From the NCBI GenBank assembly GCA_900316295.1, contig ONCJ01000018.1, positions 1,408 to 40,303 of the forward strand: DNA of 38,896 nt. The letters are read 5' to 3'. The first letter of the stretch is position 1. Every line of letters begins with the position of its first letter. Below, piece after piece: positions 26,017 through 35,212 of this stretch. The stretch comes from an uncultured Prevotella sp. (lineage in GTDB: Bacteria; Bacteroidota; Bacteroidia; Bacteroidales; Bacteroidaceae). A model generated the notes under the pieces. It was given only the letters and a program-made list of their open reading frames with translations, was not told the origin of the DNA and searched no databases. A program made the position numbers and the translations under genes.

Positions 26017-27666
26017 TTAATACGAATATAAACGTATACGAAGAACAGTGTATTCATCAACCGATATTCGGGCATGACGTCCTTGATGGCTTTGATCTCC
26101 ATTTAGTCTCCTTATATAAGTAAGGCCACCCGAAGGATCCACATGCACCTCGTCAACAGTTCCTATTCCCATACGTTTTGCCGAGAAGGAGCATCTATCT
26201 TTTCCTTTTGTTTCTTCCGAGCCCTTGTCAGCGAAACCATCCTCACCTAAAACAGCCTTTTCTGTCTGTTTCATCTCCTCATCAGTCTGGAATGTAACAA
26301 CGATACCACTACCAGCGACAAGGTATTCATCTTTTGCCATGCGTATGATGATGCCTCCCCCCTCGCGCCATCGGCTGCCATCGGTAGCACGTGAGTCCCA
26401 TGGTAGTGTAAAATAATGGCGTGCGGTGATAGTCATACCATCCCAATGAAACTGCTTCTCCATATCCTCCTGATCAAACAACATTCCACGTATACAGCCT
26501 TGTCCACGTTGCTTCAAGAGGATTGGACTCAGTTCCTTCAGTAATGAATAAGCGCGACTCACCTGTTTACTGTCACTGGCACAGGCTTGATCAATGGCAA
26601 ACGGACTGAAGCCGACAGCCTCATGCTCACCGAACACATATAAGGCTCGCACACCACTATTCTCACAGCATCGCGACTCTGGAATGAACAAAGGATTCTT
26701 CTTCCCCATATCATATTGAGACGCCCAAGACTTAAAGCCTGTATCATAAATATCTGGAGCCAGAATGGGCACCGACGGAGCGGCGGTCTTCCAGATGTCA
26801 GCAAGATGGGCAAGTGGACCTGCGGAAGGATATTCACCAGGCTTCCTGCCACGACTGTTCATGGCAGCATTGACATAGAGCGGTATATCATAAATATGTG
26901 TAGCAGTCTGAGCAAGTCTTTCTACATACTTAGCATAATAATACGCTTGAAACTGCTCCTCACCAACAAGACTTTCACCGACAACATCTGCCCAACTGCC
27001 CTTCTTCCATCCCATCGCCTTCCGTATGTCTTGTGGAACGTCCCCTCTCCATACTCGCTCAGCAAGTGACGAATGGTCACGAGCAGCCTCTAACATACCA
27101 ATCTCATTCTCCACCTGAATCATTATGACGGTATTGTCAGAAGAGTCAATATCACGTATATGTCTTATCAACTGTGCGAACGCCCTATTATCTGCAAGAA
27201 ACACATCCTCGGAGAAAGCAGACGCTATCTCCAAAGGTTTTCCTTGAGCTGTTCGCGCACGAGGAAAACGTTTGGTATCTTGCTTAAACCACATCGGAGC
27301 ATAACACGACATTGAATTTTTCCATGCACCAAACCAAAGAAAGATTACCTTCAAGCCATTCTCACGAGCTTTTTTTACGGTTTCATCGATTGTTGAAAAG
27401 TCAAATTGTCCCTCTATGGGTTCTATCAGATCCCATTGCGCAGGAACGAGCACGGTATTCAGTCCGATTGAAGCCATCCTTGGCATCACCTCGTCTATAT
27501 CGGCAATTGACGTAGCTGCGGAATTGCTCAACTCGCCACCAAGAATCAACATCGGTTGTCCCTGCACCTCTATCTGCGAACGGCTGTCTACCTTAGACAG
27601 CCGCACCTGCGCTGACATTGCCAACGAGCATGCCAACCATATCACAAAAAACAAATATCGTCTCAT
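26017..27666 (-). CDS. GH35-type beta-galactosidase-like glycosidase (GH35/DUF5597)
   Basis: About 549 residues with a signal peptide (RRYLFFVIWLACSLAMSAQ). A GH35 barrel follows: GGELSNSAATSIADID, GLNTVLVPAQWDLIEP (the family's GLNTV..pv.W..iEP pattern), IMIQVENEIGML with acid/base Glu188, and NPLFIPESR with nucleophile Glu330. The C-terminal part is a DUF5597-like beta domain, as in Cellvibrio Bgl35A. It likely removes beta-galactosyl, or similar, side groups from oligosaccharides in the periplasm. The real start is ATG 27666, 12 nt after the GH67 stop; the upstream in-frame TTG at 27675 would add WD and spoil the signal peptide. It is third in the regulator-GH67-GH35 operon. Activity on a xylan side chain is inferred from context. 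Confidence 0.85.
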   Translation of the reverse strand: MRRYLFFVIWLACSLAMSAQVRLSKVDSRSQIEVQGQPMLILGGELSNSAATSIADIDEVMPRMASIGLNTVLVPAQWDLIEPIEGQFDFSTIDETVKKARENGLKVIFLWFGAWKNSMSCYAPMWFKQDTKRFPRARTAQGKPLEIASAFSEDVFLADNRAFAQLIRHIRDIDSSDNTVIMIQVENEIGMLEAARDHSSLAERVWRGDVPQDIRKAMGWKKGSWADVVGESLVGEEQFQAYYYAKYVERLAQTATHIYDIPLYVNAAMNSRGRKPGEYPSAGPLAHLADIWKTAAPSVPILAPDIYDTGFKSWASQYDMGKKNPLFIPESRCCENSGVRALYVFGEHEAVGFSPFAIDQACASDSKQVSRAYSLLKELSPILLKQRGQGCIRGMLFDQEDMEKQFHWDGMTITARHYFTLPWDSRATDGSRWREGGGIIIRMAKDEYLVAGSGIVVTFQTDEEMKQTEKAVLGEDGFADKGSEETKGKDRCSFSAKRMGIGTVDEVHVDPSGGLTYIRRLNGDQSHQGRHARISVDEYTVLRIRLYSY

Positions 27667-27678
27667 ATCCCACAAAGA

Positions 27679-29616
27679 TTAGTTACTCCGTTTTATTGGC
27701 ATCCTACTGAACTTCTGATAATAGCCCAGACAAGTGTCGCGCCACTCTTTCGAATTCTCTTGCTGGTGAAGCAGTCGATCGTTGACCTCGTTCCATCGTT
27801 GATCATCAACATACGATTTCATCAGACTCCAAGTCCTCAGGTAGCCATCGACGGCATCCGTCCCTGCATAATAGTGGTCTACCATCTCTTGCCATAATGT
27901 CTTACCACTCTTCATTACATGGGACCACGCCACATGATGGAACCATAACAGGTACTGCTCAGGACAAGTATTTAGATTATTATATTCACTCGCATACGGT
28001 TCAGGATATTGACTTACAGCATCACTTCCTGTTTCCCGTGTACGGTCGAATCCCACTCCTATGCTGTCAGCCTGATCATAATATACTGGACACCAGAATA
28101 TAGGACAATGCTCTTGGTATCCTCCCGGTCTTGGCCCATAGTGATGGTCGAACTCAAAGATATGGTGCAATCCCAACGGCATCATATAGTTGACACAATC
28201 TTCACGGCTCGCCTCCATCACGCGTGTCATTTCACTTACGAAATACCAGTTGTCACAAAACGTCTGAAGAAGCCACTCGTGGGCAATCTCTTTTGAGGTA
28301 AGTGAAGGATCCCACGCCAGTCTTCCAAAAGCATACCAGTTAGCTTGTGAAAAATGATGACCACACCAGTTCTTATCGTCACCGACATTTGCAACACCTG
28401 CGAGTCCCGCTATCTTAGACTGGCTACCAACGGATGATGGCATGCCGACAAACGAGAAAAATTCTTTCCACATCGGAGCGAGATACACAAGGTGGCGCGA
28501 TTGTCCAAGATATTCTTGAGTGATCTGCAACTCTGCCATTTGCGTCGTATGGTGTATATTATCAAAAATTGGTGCATATGGTTCACGCGGCTGAAAGTCA
28601 AGAGGTCCATTCTTTGATTGCAGTATCACGTTGTCTCTGAACTTCCCATCAAGATCCTTGAATTCTGACACGGCTTGCTTCACCCGGTCTTCACCCTCAT
28701 GGTTTGCTCCATATACAAACGAGCGCCACATCACAATACCACCCCACGGTTTGAGAGCATCAGCCAGCATGTTTGCTCCGTCGGCATGCGTCCTACCATA
28801 ATCACCAGGTCCGGGCTGTCCCTCGGAGTTTGCTTTCACAAGGAACCCACCAAAATCGGGTATCTCCTTATAGATCTCCTTAACCTTTGCTACCCACCAG
28901 CGTTTAACTTTCTTGTCCAGTGGATCGGCTGTCTTCAGCTCGCCAAGAGCCTTAGGAGTTGCGAAATTGATACTCAGGTACACCCTCACCCCATACGGTC
29001 TGAGGATATCAGCAATCACCTTCACCTTATTTATATATGTGCGTGTGAGCATCTTTGGAGACGCATTAACGTTGTTAAGTACCGAGCCATTGATGCCTAT
29101 CGACGCATTTGCTCGGGCATATTCCGTTATTCTCTCTCTCCATGATGCAGAGTTGAAATCATCGTCATTGACCCAAAGGATGCTCTTTCCTGCATATCCT
29201 CGTTCGATACTACCATCAAGATTATCCCAATGGTTCAATAAGCGCAGTGCCATTGATGGTACCGAGCAGGCCATAGGTTTGTAACCTCCAGGATGGGTAT
29301 GCTGCATACGCAAAAGGGCATACGCCCCATAGAGCACACCGATGTCGGTAGCCGCTATTATGGAATCGTTCCTTAAGATATAACCGTCACCGCCAAGGTT
29401 TGCTGTCAGCGTCTTGTCAATAGCCAGGGTCACTTTTCCTCCGCGATAATACTGACGCAGTTCTCCTGCAGCAATATTCATCGTCGTAGATTGCTCAGAT
29501 AGATTCACTTGTGTCTTGTCTAATTTCTCATAACGCAGCCACAGCTGCGACCCATCCTCAGCCATCATTACAGTTGGCAGAAACAGAAAGCAAAATATTA
29601 TTTTTCTCATATTCAT
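27679..29616 (-). CDS. aguA: GH67 alpha-glucuronidase
   Basis: This enzyme removes 4-O-methyl-glucuronic acid from the non-reducing end of xylo-oligosaccharides and works after an endoxylanase. The mature protein follows a signal peptide (MRKIIFCFLFLPTVMMA). Family motifs are MALRLLNHWDNLDGSIERGYAG, then FLVKANSEGQPGPGDYGRTH with the catalytic acid Glu265, and GPLDFQPREPYAP with Asp340 and Glu345 as the base pair expected in GH67 (numbering from 29616). About 645 residues is normal. The frame extends upstream to 29658 but would overlap the regulator gene; ATG 29616, 7 nt after the regulator stop, gives a proper signal peptide. In the P. bryantii cluster, as I recall it, this corresponds to xynF. 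A periplasmic location is inferred. Confidence 0.95.
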   Translation of the reverse strand: MNMRKIIFCFLFLPTVMMAEDGSQLWLRYEKLDKTQVNLSEQSTTMNIAAGELRQYYRGGKVTLAIDKTLTANLGGDGYILRNDSIIAATDIGVLYGAYALLRMQHTHPGGYKPMACSVPSMALRLLNHWDNLDGSIERGYAGKSILWVNDDDFNSASWRERITEYARANASIGINGSVLNNVNASPKMLTRTYINKVKVIADILRPYGVRVYLSINFATPKALGELKTADPLDKKVKRWWVAKVKEIYKEIPDFGGFLVKANSEGQPGPGDYGRTHADGANMLADALKPWGGIVMWRSFVYGANHEGEDRVKQAVSEFKDLDGKFRDNVILQSKNGPLDFQPREPYAPIFDNIHHTTQMAELQITQEYLGQSRHLVYLAPMWKEFFSFVGMPSSVGSQSKIAGLAGVANVGDDKNWCGHHFSQANWYAFGRLAWDPSLTSKEIAHEWLLQTFCDNWYFVSEMTRVMEASREDCVNYMMPLGLHHIFEFDHHYGPRPGGYQEHCPIFWCPVYYDQADSIGVGFDRTRETGSDAVSQYPEPYASEYNNLNTCPEQYLLWFHHVAWSHVMKSGKTLWQEMVDHYYAGTDAVDGYLRTWSLMKSYVDDQRWNEVNDRLLHQQENSKEWRDTCLGYYQKFSRMPIKRSN

Positions 29617-29623
29617 TATTGTT

Positions 29624-32401
29624 TCAGTTCTCGTTTTCTTTTCTATGTACAACAGCATATTCTGACGGTGTCAGTCCGAAGTGCTTTCGGAATATTGTTG
29701 AGAAATGTGACTGATTATTGAATCCCACCGAGTACGCTACTTGTGTCACATTGACTTTTCCCTCCACAATAAGAGCTGCAGCCTGATCCAACCTCAGATT
29801 TCGTATGAAGTCGCCCGTCGAGACACCAGTCATCTCCTTCATCTTTCTGTGCAACTGCGCACGACTGACGCCCACATCCTGTGCTAACTGTTCTACATTG
29901 AAGTCAGGATTGCTAAGGTTCTCGTTCACAGACTTCATGATACGATCGAGCAGAGCCTTGTTGTTACCCTTCACATTTACGGGTTTCAACGCACTCTTCA
30001 CATCCTTTTTAAGGTTCAGGAGAAACCTCATCTTCTCCTCTTCCAGCTGTCGTTGTCTGCGTCGGTCTATGAGATAGAACACCATGGCCACAAGTGCTAT
30101 GGCAAGCAGCCCATAGATGGCGTAAGCTATCGACGAGGCGTACCATGGTGCTTTGATGCGCACTTTTACTGTTAACAGTTTATCTGAGCAGACTCCTCCG
30201 ACAATCGCCCTAACCTTTATGTCATAGGTCCCAGGCTTCAGTCGCATCAGCGATAACGTGTTTGTTCCCTCTGGCAACGATATCCATTCCTTGTCCCCGA
30301 TAAGACAGTATTGGAAAGTGACTGCCTCGGGATTGCTATAATCTAAAAGTGAAAATTCCATAGTGAGAGAATTCTCGTCCCATGGCAATACGTATGTGCC
30401 CTGCATCAGGTCGACTGCCTTGCCATTGACGGTCATACCTGTCAGAAAAACTTGTCCTGGTTGGACCGATGAGCCAAGCACTCCTGACGGAAGGAAGTTT
30501 ACCAATCCTTCTGTACACCCAAAGACTATCTGACCGTTAGCTGCTCGAAATGCCGTGTTAGGAGTAAACTCCGTTCGTATTAGCCCGTTGCCACTGGATA
30601 TTCCGATGAAATCGTTACTTTTCCTATCCTTATACCATATTCCATCCACCATTGTAAGCCACAACACGCCGTTTGCATCAAAGAGTAAATTATATATCGG
30701 CTTACCTCTCAATTTCTCTGCTCCAGGGAAAATCTCTATCTTATTCTGCTTACGATAGTAGATATACAATCCCATATTTGTTCCAAAGAGCATGTTACCA
30801 CCAGCCTGTTCACACATAGTATAACACTGTATGCCCTCCATTTGGACATTCCAACCAAGCACCTTGAAGTTGCCATCGTCAGGATTCATACATGACACTC
30901 CGTCCGCAGTACCTATCCAGAGTAATCCCCTACTGTCCACATGAAGGCTCTTTATCCAGTCATTACAAAGATTACCCTTTCTGGGATCCCGTTGATACAT
31001 ATTATATATTTTAGTCTCCCTTGTGGACTGATTATATATAGTCAAACCTTTTCCAAAATTACTTACAAATAGCGTTCCATCATTGTTATCTACGATACAG
31101 TTTACTCCCCAGCCATCCATATCTAATATGTGTGTAGCCGTACCTGTTATCGGCTGATAGGAATAAAGCGCAGTTTCTGTTCCCAGCCAATAGCTGCCAT
31201 GATAGTCACGATATATGACATTACTTCCATCGGGGGCAGGCTGACGAGAAATCACTTTGCCTTCTGCATCTAAATGATAGACACCAGCTTTCTGCACTAT
31301 ACACCAAGCGTCGCCATCGTTACCAAGAGCTACTGACGAGACTCCACTACCTAACTTATATCCCTGTTCAGCAAGACTCCATGTATGAAATACCGCTGGT
31401 CGTCGACCCAGCTGTAGTAATCCCTTCTTATAGCATCCTACCCATAGATTATGGTTCTTATCTTCAAAGATGTCATTCACATTGGCACTATTCAGATCGA
31501 ATGGCAGACTCTTTGCTTCATACGGTCTCATCGCAAGCTGTCCCTTCGGTATAACCCACAGACCCTTGCCCAGTGTTCCGATATATAGATTACCATTGCT
31601 ATCACGCAATGCACGATGTATTGACACATTGCGATCCAGGGCACTGAGGTCGTATCCTGCATCGGCAAACTCACTCTTCACATTATTATATTTTAGGATT
31701 CCATGAGTACATATCAACAGGAAATTGCCATCAGCCTCCTTGATCATCCCTACTGCTGGTCCATACTGTAATGCGAAATTCTTCACAGCTGTAAGCGATG
31801 GTCGTCCATTTTTCTTATTGGTGTATGTCACCCTGCTTACAGAAGGAACAAAGGCAAATCTCCACAACCGTTTATTTGCATCCAGATAACAGCGATTCAC
31901 AAATTCATCAGAACGTTGCTTGGTAAAAGAGCTTAGGCGGACCAGCGTATCTGTACCATGACTGATAACAAACAATCCATAGCCAGACGTACCTATTATA
32001 ATATTACCATCCTCATCTTGGACAATAGTCTCCACCCTTGGGCGGACCTTGTCTGGAAATACATACCTGACGAATGAGTTGTTCTTATACTCGTACCTTG
32101 ACAGTCCTTTGTTAGAACCAATCCACATCCGATGATCATCATCATTAAACAAACAGGTCACCTCATTATCATTCAGCGTATTTTCGGCAGCAGCATCCGA
32201 GAGATAGTTTGTAAAACGATAGCCGTCAAATCGGTTCAAGCCATTCTCGGTACCTACCCAAATAAATCCATAATGATCTTGCGTTATACAACTGATAGTA
32301 GAACTTGAGAGTCGTTCTCGCACTGAGTACAACCTGCCATTGTCTGCATTTACATATATTGCTGACAACAAAAACAGAAAGGTTAGTAAATTTTTCTTCA
32401 C
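29624..32401 (-). CDS. Membrane-spanning xylan regulator: propeller sensor fused to AraC HTH, no kinase
   Basis: The protein has 925 residues and starts at GTG 32401; no ATG lies before the signal sequence KKNLLTFLFLLSAIYVNA. Propeller repeats fill about 20-660 (HYGFIWVGTENGLNRFDGY; HRMWIGSNKGLSRYEY). A Y_Y_Y domain follows at about 670-750, one membrane span at about 757-778 (YAIYGLLAIALVAMVFYLI), a short linker and an AraC double HTH (about 812-925: NVEQLAQDVGVSRAQLHRKM; VTQVAYSVGFNNQSHFSTIF). The linker EEEKMRFLLNL resembles the start of the HisKA helix of hybrid systems but then jumps to the pre-HTH segment LLDRIMKSVNENLSNPDF, so kinase and receiver are absent. It occupies the place of xynR next to GH67 and the divergent esterase-symporter-xylanase operon. 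It probably senses xylo-oligosaccharides in the periplasm. Confidence 0.92.
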   Translation of the reverse strand: MKKNLLTFLFLLSAIYVNADNGRLYSVRERLSSSTISCITQDHYGFIWVGTENGLNRFDGYRFTNYLSDAAAENTLNDNEVTCLFNDDDHRMWIGSNKGLSRYEYKNNSFVRYVFPDKVRPRVETIVQDEDGNIIIGTSGYGLFVISHGTDTLVRLSSFTKQRSDEFVNRCYLDANKRLWRFAFVPSVSRVTYTNKKNGRPSLTAVKNFALQYGPAVGMIKEADGNFLLICTHGILKYNNVKSEFADAGYDLSALDRNVSIHRALRDSNGNLYIGTLGKGLWVIPKGQLAMRPYEAKSLPFDLNSANVNDIFEDKNHNLWVGCYKKGLLQLGRRPAVFHTWSLAEQGYKLGSGVSSVALGNDGDAWCIVQKAGVYHLDAEGKVISRQPAPDGSNVIYRDYHGSYWLGTETALYSYQPITGTATHILDMDGWGVNCIVDNNDGTLFVSNFGKGLTIYNQSTRETKIYNMYQRDPRKGNLCNDWIKSLHVDSRGLLWIGTADGVSCMNPDDGNFKVLGWNVQMEGIQCYTMCEQAGGNMLFGTNMGLYIYYRKQNKIEIFPGAEKLRGKPIYNLLFDANGVLWLTMVDGIWYKDRKSNDFIGISSGNGLIRTEFTPNTAFRAANGQIVFGCTEGLVNFLPSGVLGSSVQPGQVFLTGMTVNGKAVDLMQGTYVLPWDENSLTMEFSLLDYSNPEAVTFQYCLIGDKEWISLPEGTNTLSLMRLKPGTYDIKVRAIVGGVCSDKLLTVKVRIKAPWYASSIAYAIYGLLAIALVAMVFYLIDRRRQRQLEEEKMRFLLNLKKDVKSALKPVNVKGNNKALLDRIMKSVNENLSNPDFNVEQLAQDVGVSRAQLHRKMKEMTGVSTGDFIRNLRLDQAAALIVEGKVNVTQVAYSVGFNNQSHFSTIFRKHFGLTPSEYAVVHRKENEN

Positions 32402-32427
32402 GGTTAGATTTTATTTTTGTTGTACGG

Positions 32428-32435
32428 CAAAGTTA
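32428..32435 (-). promoter_or_regulatory. Candidate -7 box for the regulator-GH67-GH35 operon
   Basis: The minus strand reads TAACTTTG, matching TAnnTTTG, about 26 nt before the GTG start. The nearest TTTG upstream is 25 nt away, longer than ideal. Confidence 0.45.
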
Positions 32436-32513
32436 CAACCTTTTCTTAGAAACATTGCAACAAAATAAAATATTTTAGACGTTTTTTTATGCATTTTCTT
32501 CTAAAAAATGCTC

Positions 32514-32532
32514 TTTGAAACAATTTGAAACA
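32514..32532 (+). promoter_or_regulatory. TTTGAAACA direct repeat in the divergent xylan promoter region
   Basis: TTTGAAACA occurs at 32514-32522 and 32524-32532, exactly 10 bp apart, so both face the same side of the helix. The core TGAAACA also occurs as an 11-bp direct repeat at the other xylan promoter (25974-25991, minus). Tandem direct half-sites fit an AraC-type activator. Binding is inferred. Confidence 0.45.
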
Positions 32533-32573
32533 GAATAGTTACGTATCAAAAAACCACTTCAACTAAGTATGCC

Positions 32574-32581
32574 TACCTTTG
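32574..32581 (+). promoter_or_regulatory. Candidate -7 box of the esterase-symporter-GH10-GH43 operon
   Basis: TACCTTTG matches TAnnTTTG and lies 23 nt before the esterase ATG. There is no -33 TTTG at the proper spacing, consistent with activator dependence. Confidence 0.55.
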
Positions 32582-32604
32582 TAGCAGACTAAAAACCAAA
32601 CAAC

Positions 32605-33765
32605 ATGCAAAAATTTATTGCTATCATTATTCTTTCAATAGCCTCAAATTTAGTTTATGCTCAACTATGGACTGGCACATGGGCTACTGCGCCACAATCA
32701 ACGACAAAGGCAAACATGCCACAGACAACACTCAATAATTGTGCTGTCCGCCAGATAGTAAGAGTATCTATTGGCGGAGAACTCATACGATTGAAGCTCT
32801 CAAACGAATATGGCAATGGGGCTTTACAACTAAAATCGATATTCATTGCCGACGCAACAGACTCTTGCTCTATCGACCGCAAGACGGCAAGTTTCCTTAC
32901 CTTTAACGGCAAGCGCAGTGTCAACATCCCCGCAGGTAGTGCGATATACTCTGACCCTCTGCGTTATCCTCTCGGTCCGCTACAGCGTTTAGCAATAACT
33001 ATCAACTACCAACAAAGCCCTACAAATATCACCTCCCACCCTGGCTCACGCACCACATCTTATATTATAAAAGGTGTAGCCAATGCGAAAAGTGACTTTT
33101 CAAGAGGTGAACACATCGACCATTGGTTCAACCTTTCCAATATAGAAGTTTATGGAAACAATAACGAAGCAATAGCAATACTGGGTAACTCCATCACCGA
33201 CGGCAGAGGCAGCACCACAAATCTCCAGAACCGTTGGCCAGACATCATGGCTACAGCGATGTCTGGCAATACCGGCATACTGAACCTTGGTATTGGCGGG
33301 AACTGTGTCTTCAAGGATGGGCTTGGCGACAAAGCAATCATACGTTTCGATCGTGACATACTGGAGCAAAGCAATGTAAAGACACTTATAATCTTCGAGG
33401 GAGTCAACGACATCGGTAGCAGCAATGGCGACAGCGAGGCTGTGGCACAGTCTCTCATCCAGGCATACAAGGACATGGCAGCCAAAGCAAAGTCACAGGG
33501 TATTGAGGTGATCTTTGCAACAATTCCGCCCTTCAAGGGTCATTCCTATTTCACCTTCTTCCATGAGGCCGCTCGCCAGACCGTAAACGAATGGATCAGG
33601 ACCTCCTCAGAAGCTAAAGTCATTGATTTCGATGAACTCCTGCGCTCAACCGATGATCCTCAACGACTGAAAGAGGAATGGCAGGAAGACTGGCTCCACC
33701 CCAATGCCGCAGGATATAAAGCTATGGGAGAATTTGCTGCGAAAAGAATTAAAAACATACACTAA
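32605..33765 (+). CDS. SGNH/GDSL-family esterase, probable acetyl-xylan esterase
   Basis: A 386-residue secreted hydrolase (signal peptide IAIIILSIASNLVYAQ). An N-terminal beta domain (about 20-175, LWTGTWATAPQSTTKANMP) is followed by an SGNH domain. Catalytic Ser196 lies in ILGNSITDGRG, the Gly block in NLGIGGN, the Asn block in FEGVNDIG, and the Asp362/His365 pair in DWLHPNAAGY. All four SGNH blocks are intact, so it should be active. In a xylan operon the likely job is to remove acetyl groups from xylo-oligosaccharides in the periplasm. It matches the position of xynE in the P. bryantii cluster as I recall it; substrate is inferred. It is first in a four-gene operon, 2 nt before the transporter gene. 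Confidence 0.88.
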   Translation: MQKFIAIIILSIASNLVYAQLWTGTWATAPQSTTKANMPQTTLNNCAVRQIVRVSIGGELIRLKLSNEYGNGALQLKSIFIADATDSCSIDRKTASFLTFNGKRSVNIPAGSAIYSDPLRYPLGPLQRLAITINYQQSPTNITSHPGSRTTSYIIKGVANAKSDFSRGEHIDHWFNLSNIEVYGNNNEAIAILGNSITDGRGSTTNLQNRWPDIMATAMSGNTGILNLGIGGNCVFKDGLGDKAIIRFDRDILEQSNVKTLIIFEGVNDIGSSNGDSEAVAQSLIQAYKDMAAKAKSQGIEVIFATIPPFKGHSYFTFFHEAARQTVNEWIRTSSEAKVIDFDELLRSTDDPQRLKEEWQEDWLHPNAAGYKAMGEFAAKRIKNIH

Positions 33766-33767
33766 TT

Positions 33768-35189
33768 ATGGCACAAACTAACGTACAAGAGACAAGGGGC
33801 TTTTACAGGCTCAACTGGTTACAACGTATAGGATTTGGCTCGGGCGACCTCGCCCAGAACCTCATCTATCAGACTATCTGCATGTATCTGCTATTCTTCT
33901 ACACCGACATCTACGGGTTGAAGCCAGCACATGCGGCAACGATGTTTCTCGTGGTGCGTCTGGTCGACGTGCTATGGGATCCTCTTGTCGGCACATACGT
34001 CGATAAGCACAATCCCCGTTGGGGCAAGTATCGTTCCTATCTTGTGTTGGGAGGTATACCGCTAACCGTACTTGCCATCTTATGTTTCTGGAATGGTTTT
34101 GCCGACAGCGACTATAACATAAAGCTCACATACGCTTATATCACATACGTCGGTCTGTCAATGCTGTATACCCTTATCAATGTTCCATACGGAGCACTCA
34201 ACTCCTCACTGACACGTGACACCGACGAGATTACCATCCTCACATCCGTACGTATGTTCATGGCAAACTGCGGCGGACTGGCTGTGGGATCGGGTCTTCC
34301 ACTGCTCGTGGCGTTCCTTGCTCCGATGGCGAGTGGTGCCGACTCCTCGCTACCTAAAGATCCACAGGCATGGTTCGTCACCATGGCAATCTATGCCGTC
34401 ATAGGTTTGGCACTATTGTTCTTCTGCTTCAGCCAGTGCAAGGAACGGGTGGTAATGGATGAGAGTGAGACGAAGAATGTCAAGGTGAGTGACCTTTGGA
34501 CAGAGTTCATGCGCAACCGTCCACTGCGTATCATTGCCTTCTTCTTCATCACTGCCTTCGCCATGATGTCAGTAGGCAATGCGGCAGGATCATATTTCGT
34601 CACAAGCAACCTACACGGTACTGCCGCCGAATTGTCCATCTTCATGGGACTGGGTTCTATCCCGTCATTCATCTTCATGCCACTGGTTCCTGCCATCAAG
34701 AAAGCCATCGGCAAGAAGAACATGTTCTATGTATTCCTCTCCATAGCCATCATTGGCATGATATTCCTCTATATAGTAGCCAAGATGCAGAGCCCCAGCA
34801 TGACTCTGGTATATATAGCCCAGTTTGTCAAGTCCACTGGTGTCATCGTCGCCACAGGATATATGTGGGCTCTCGTGCCAGAGGTGATATCCTATGGCGA
34901 GTATACCAGCGGCAAGCGTATTGCCGGCATCGTCAATGCTCTGACAGGCATCTTCTATAAGGCTGGCATGGCATTGGGTGGTGTCGTCCCAGGAGCCGTC
35001 CTTGCATACGTAGCATACAACAAGGACAGCATCACCCAGACGCCTCTCGCCGAGGAAGGTATCTTATGGCTGGTGTGCGTCATACCGGCTATGCTCCTTG
35101 CTCTCGCCATGTTCATCATATCGCGATATGAGCTTACTGACGAAGTCATAGACAAGATAAACAAAGATATTGAAGATCGTCAAAAATAA
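33768..35189 (+). CDS. GPH-family (MelB-like) cation:oligosaccharide symporter
   Basis: A 473-residue inner membrane protein with about 12 spans. The family motif RLVDVLWDPLVGTYVDKHNP carries two acidic residues four apart (Asp67, Asp71), equivalent to the Asp55/Asp59 cation-site pair of MelB. The following RWGKYRSYLVLGG is the standard loop 2-3 motif. It should move xylose or short xylo-oligosaccharides from periplasm to cytoplasm, feeding the cytoplasmic GH43 two genes downstream. It sits where the sugar symporter xynD lies in P. bryantii, from memory. It ends with a short charged tail (DKINKDIEDRQK). Confidence 0.93.
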   Translation: MAQTNVQETRGFYRLNWLQRIGFGSGDLAQNLIYQTICMYLLFFYTDIYGLKPAHAATMFLVVRLVDVLWDPLVGTYVDKHNPRWGKYRSYLVLGGIPLTVLAILCFWNGFADSDYNIKLTYAYITYVGLSMLYTLINVPYGALNSSLTRDTDEITILTSVRMFMANCGGLAVGSGLPLLVAFLAPMASGADSSLPKDPQAWFVTMAIYAVIGLALLFFCFSQCKERVVMDESETKNVKVSDLWTEFMRNRPLRIIAFFFITAFAMMSVGNAAGSYFVTSNLHGTAAELSIFMGLGSIPSFIFMPLVPAIKKAIGKKNMFYVFLSIAIIGMIFLYIVAKMQSPSMTLVYIAQFVKSTGVIVATGYMWALVPEVISYGEYTSGKRIAGIVNALTGIFYKAGMALGGVVPGAVLAYVAYNKDSITQTPLAEEGILWLVCVIPAMLLALAMFIISRYELTDEVIDKINKDIEDRQK

Positions 35190-35212
35190 CATCAAAAAGT
35201 AAACCAAAAACC

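Noticed and set aside
26005-26024. Hairpin CGTATT-n8-AATACG as terminator of the GH35 operon
   Set aside because: Only 6 bp, AT-rich, long loop and overlapping the stop codon; too weak to call. Read-through toward the SusCD operon remains possible.
29617-29658. N-terminal extension of GH67 to 29658
   Set aside because: It would overlap the regulator gene and place 14 polar residues before a normal signal peptide; ATG 29616 fits better.
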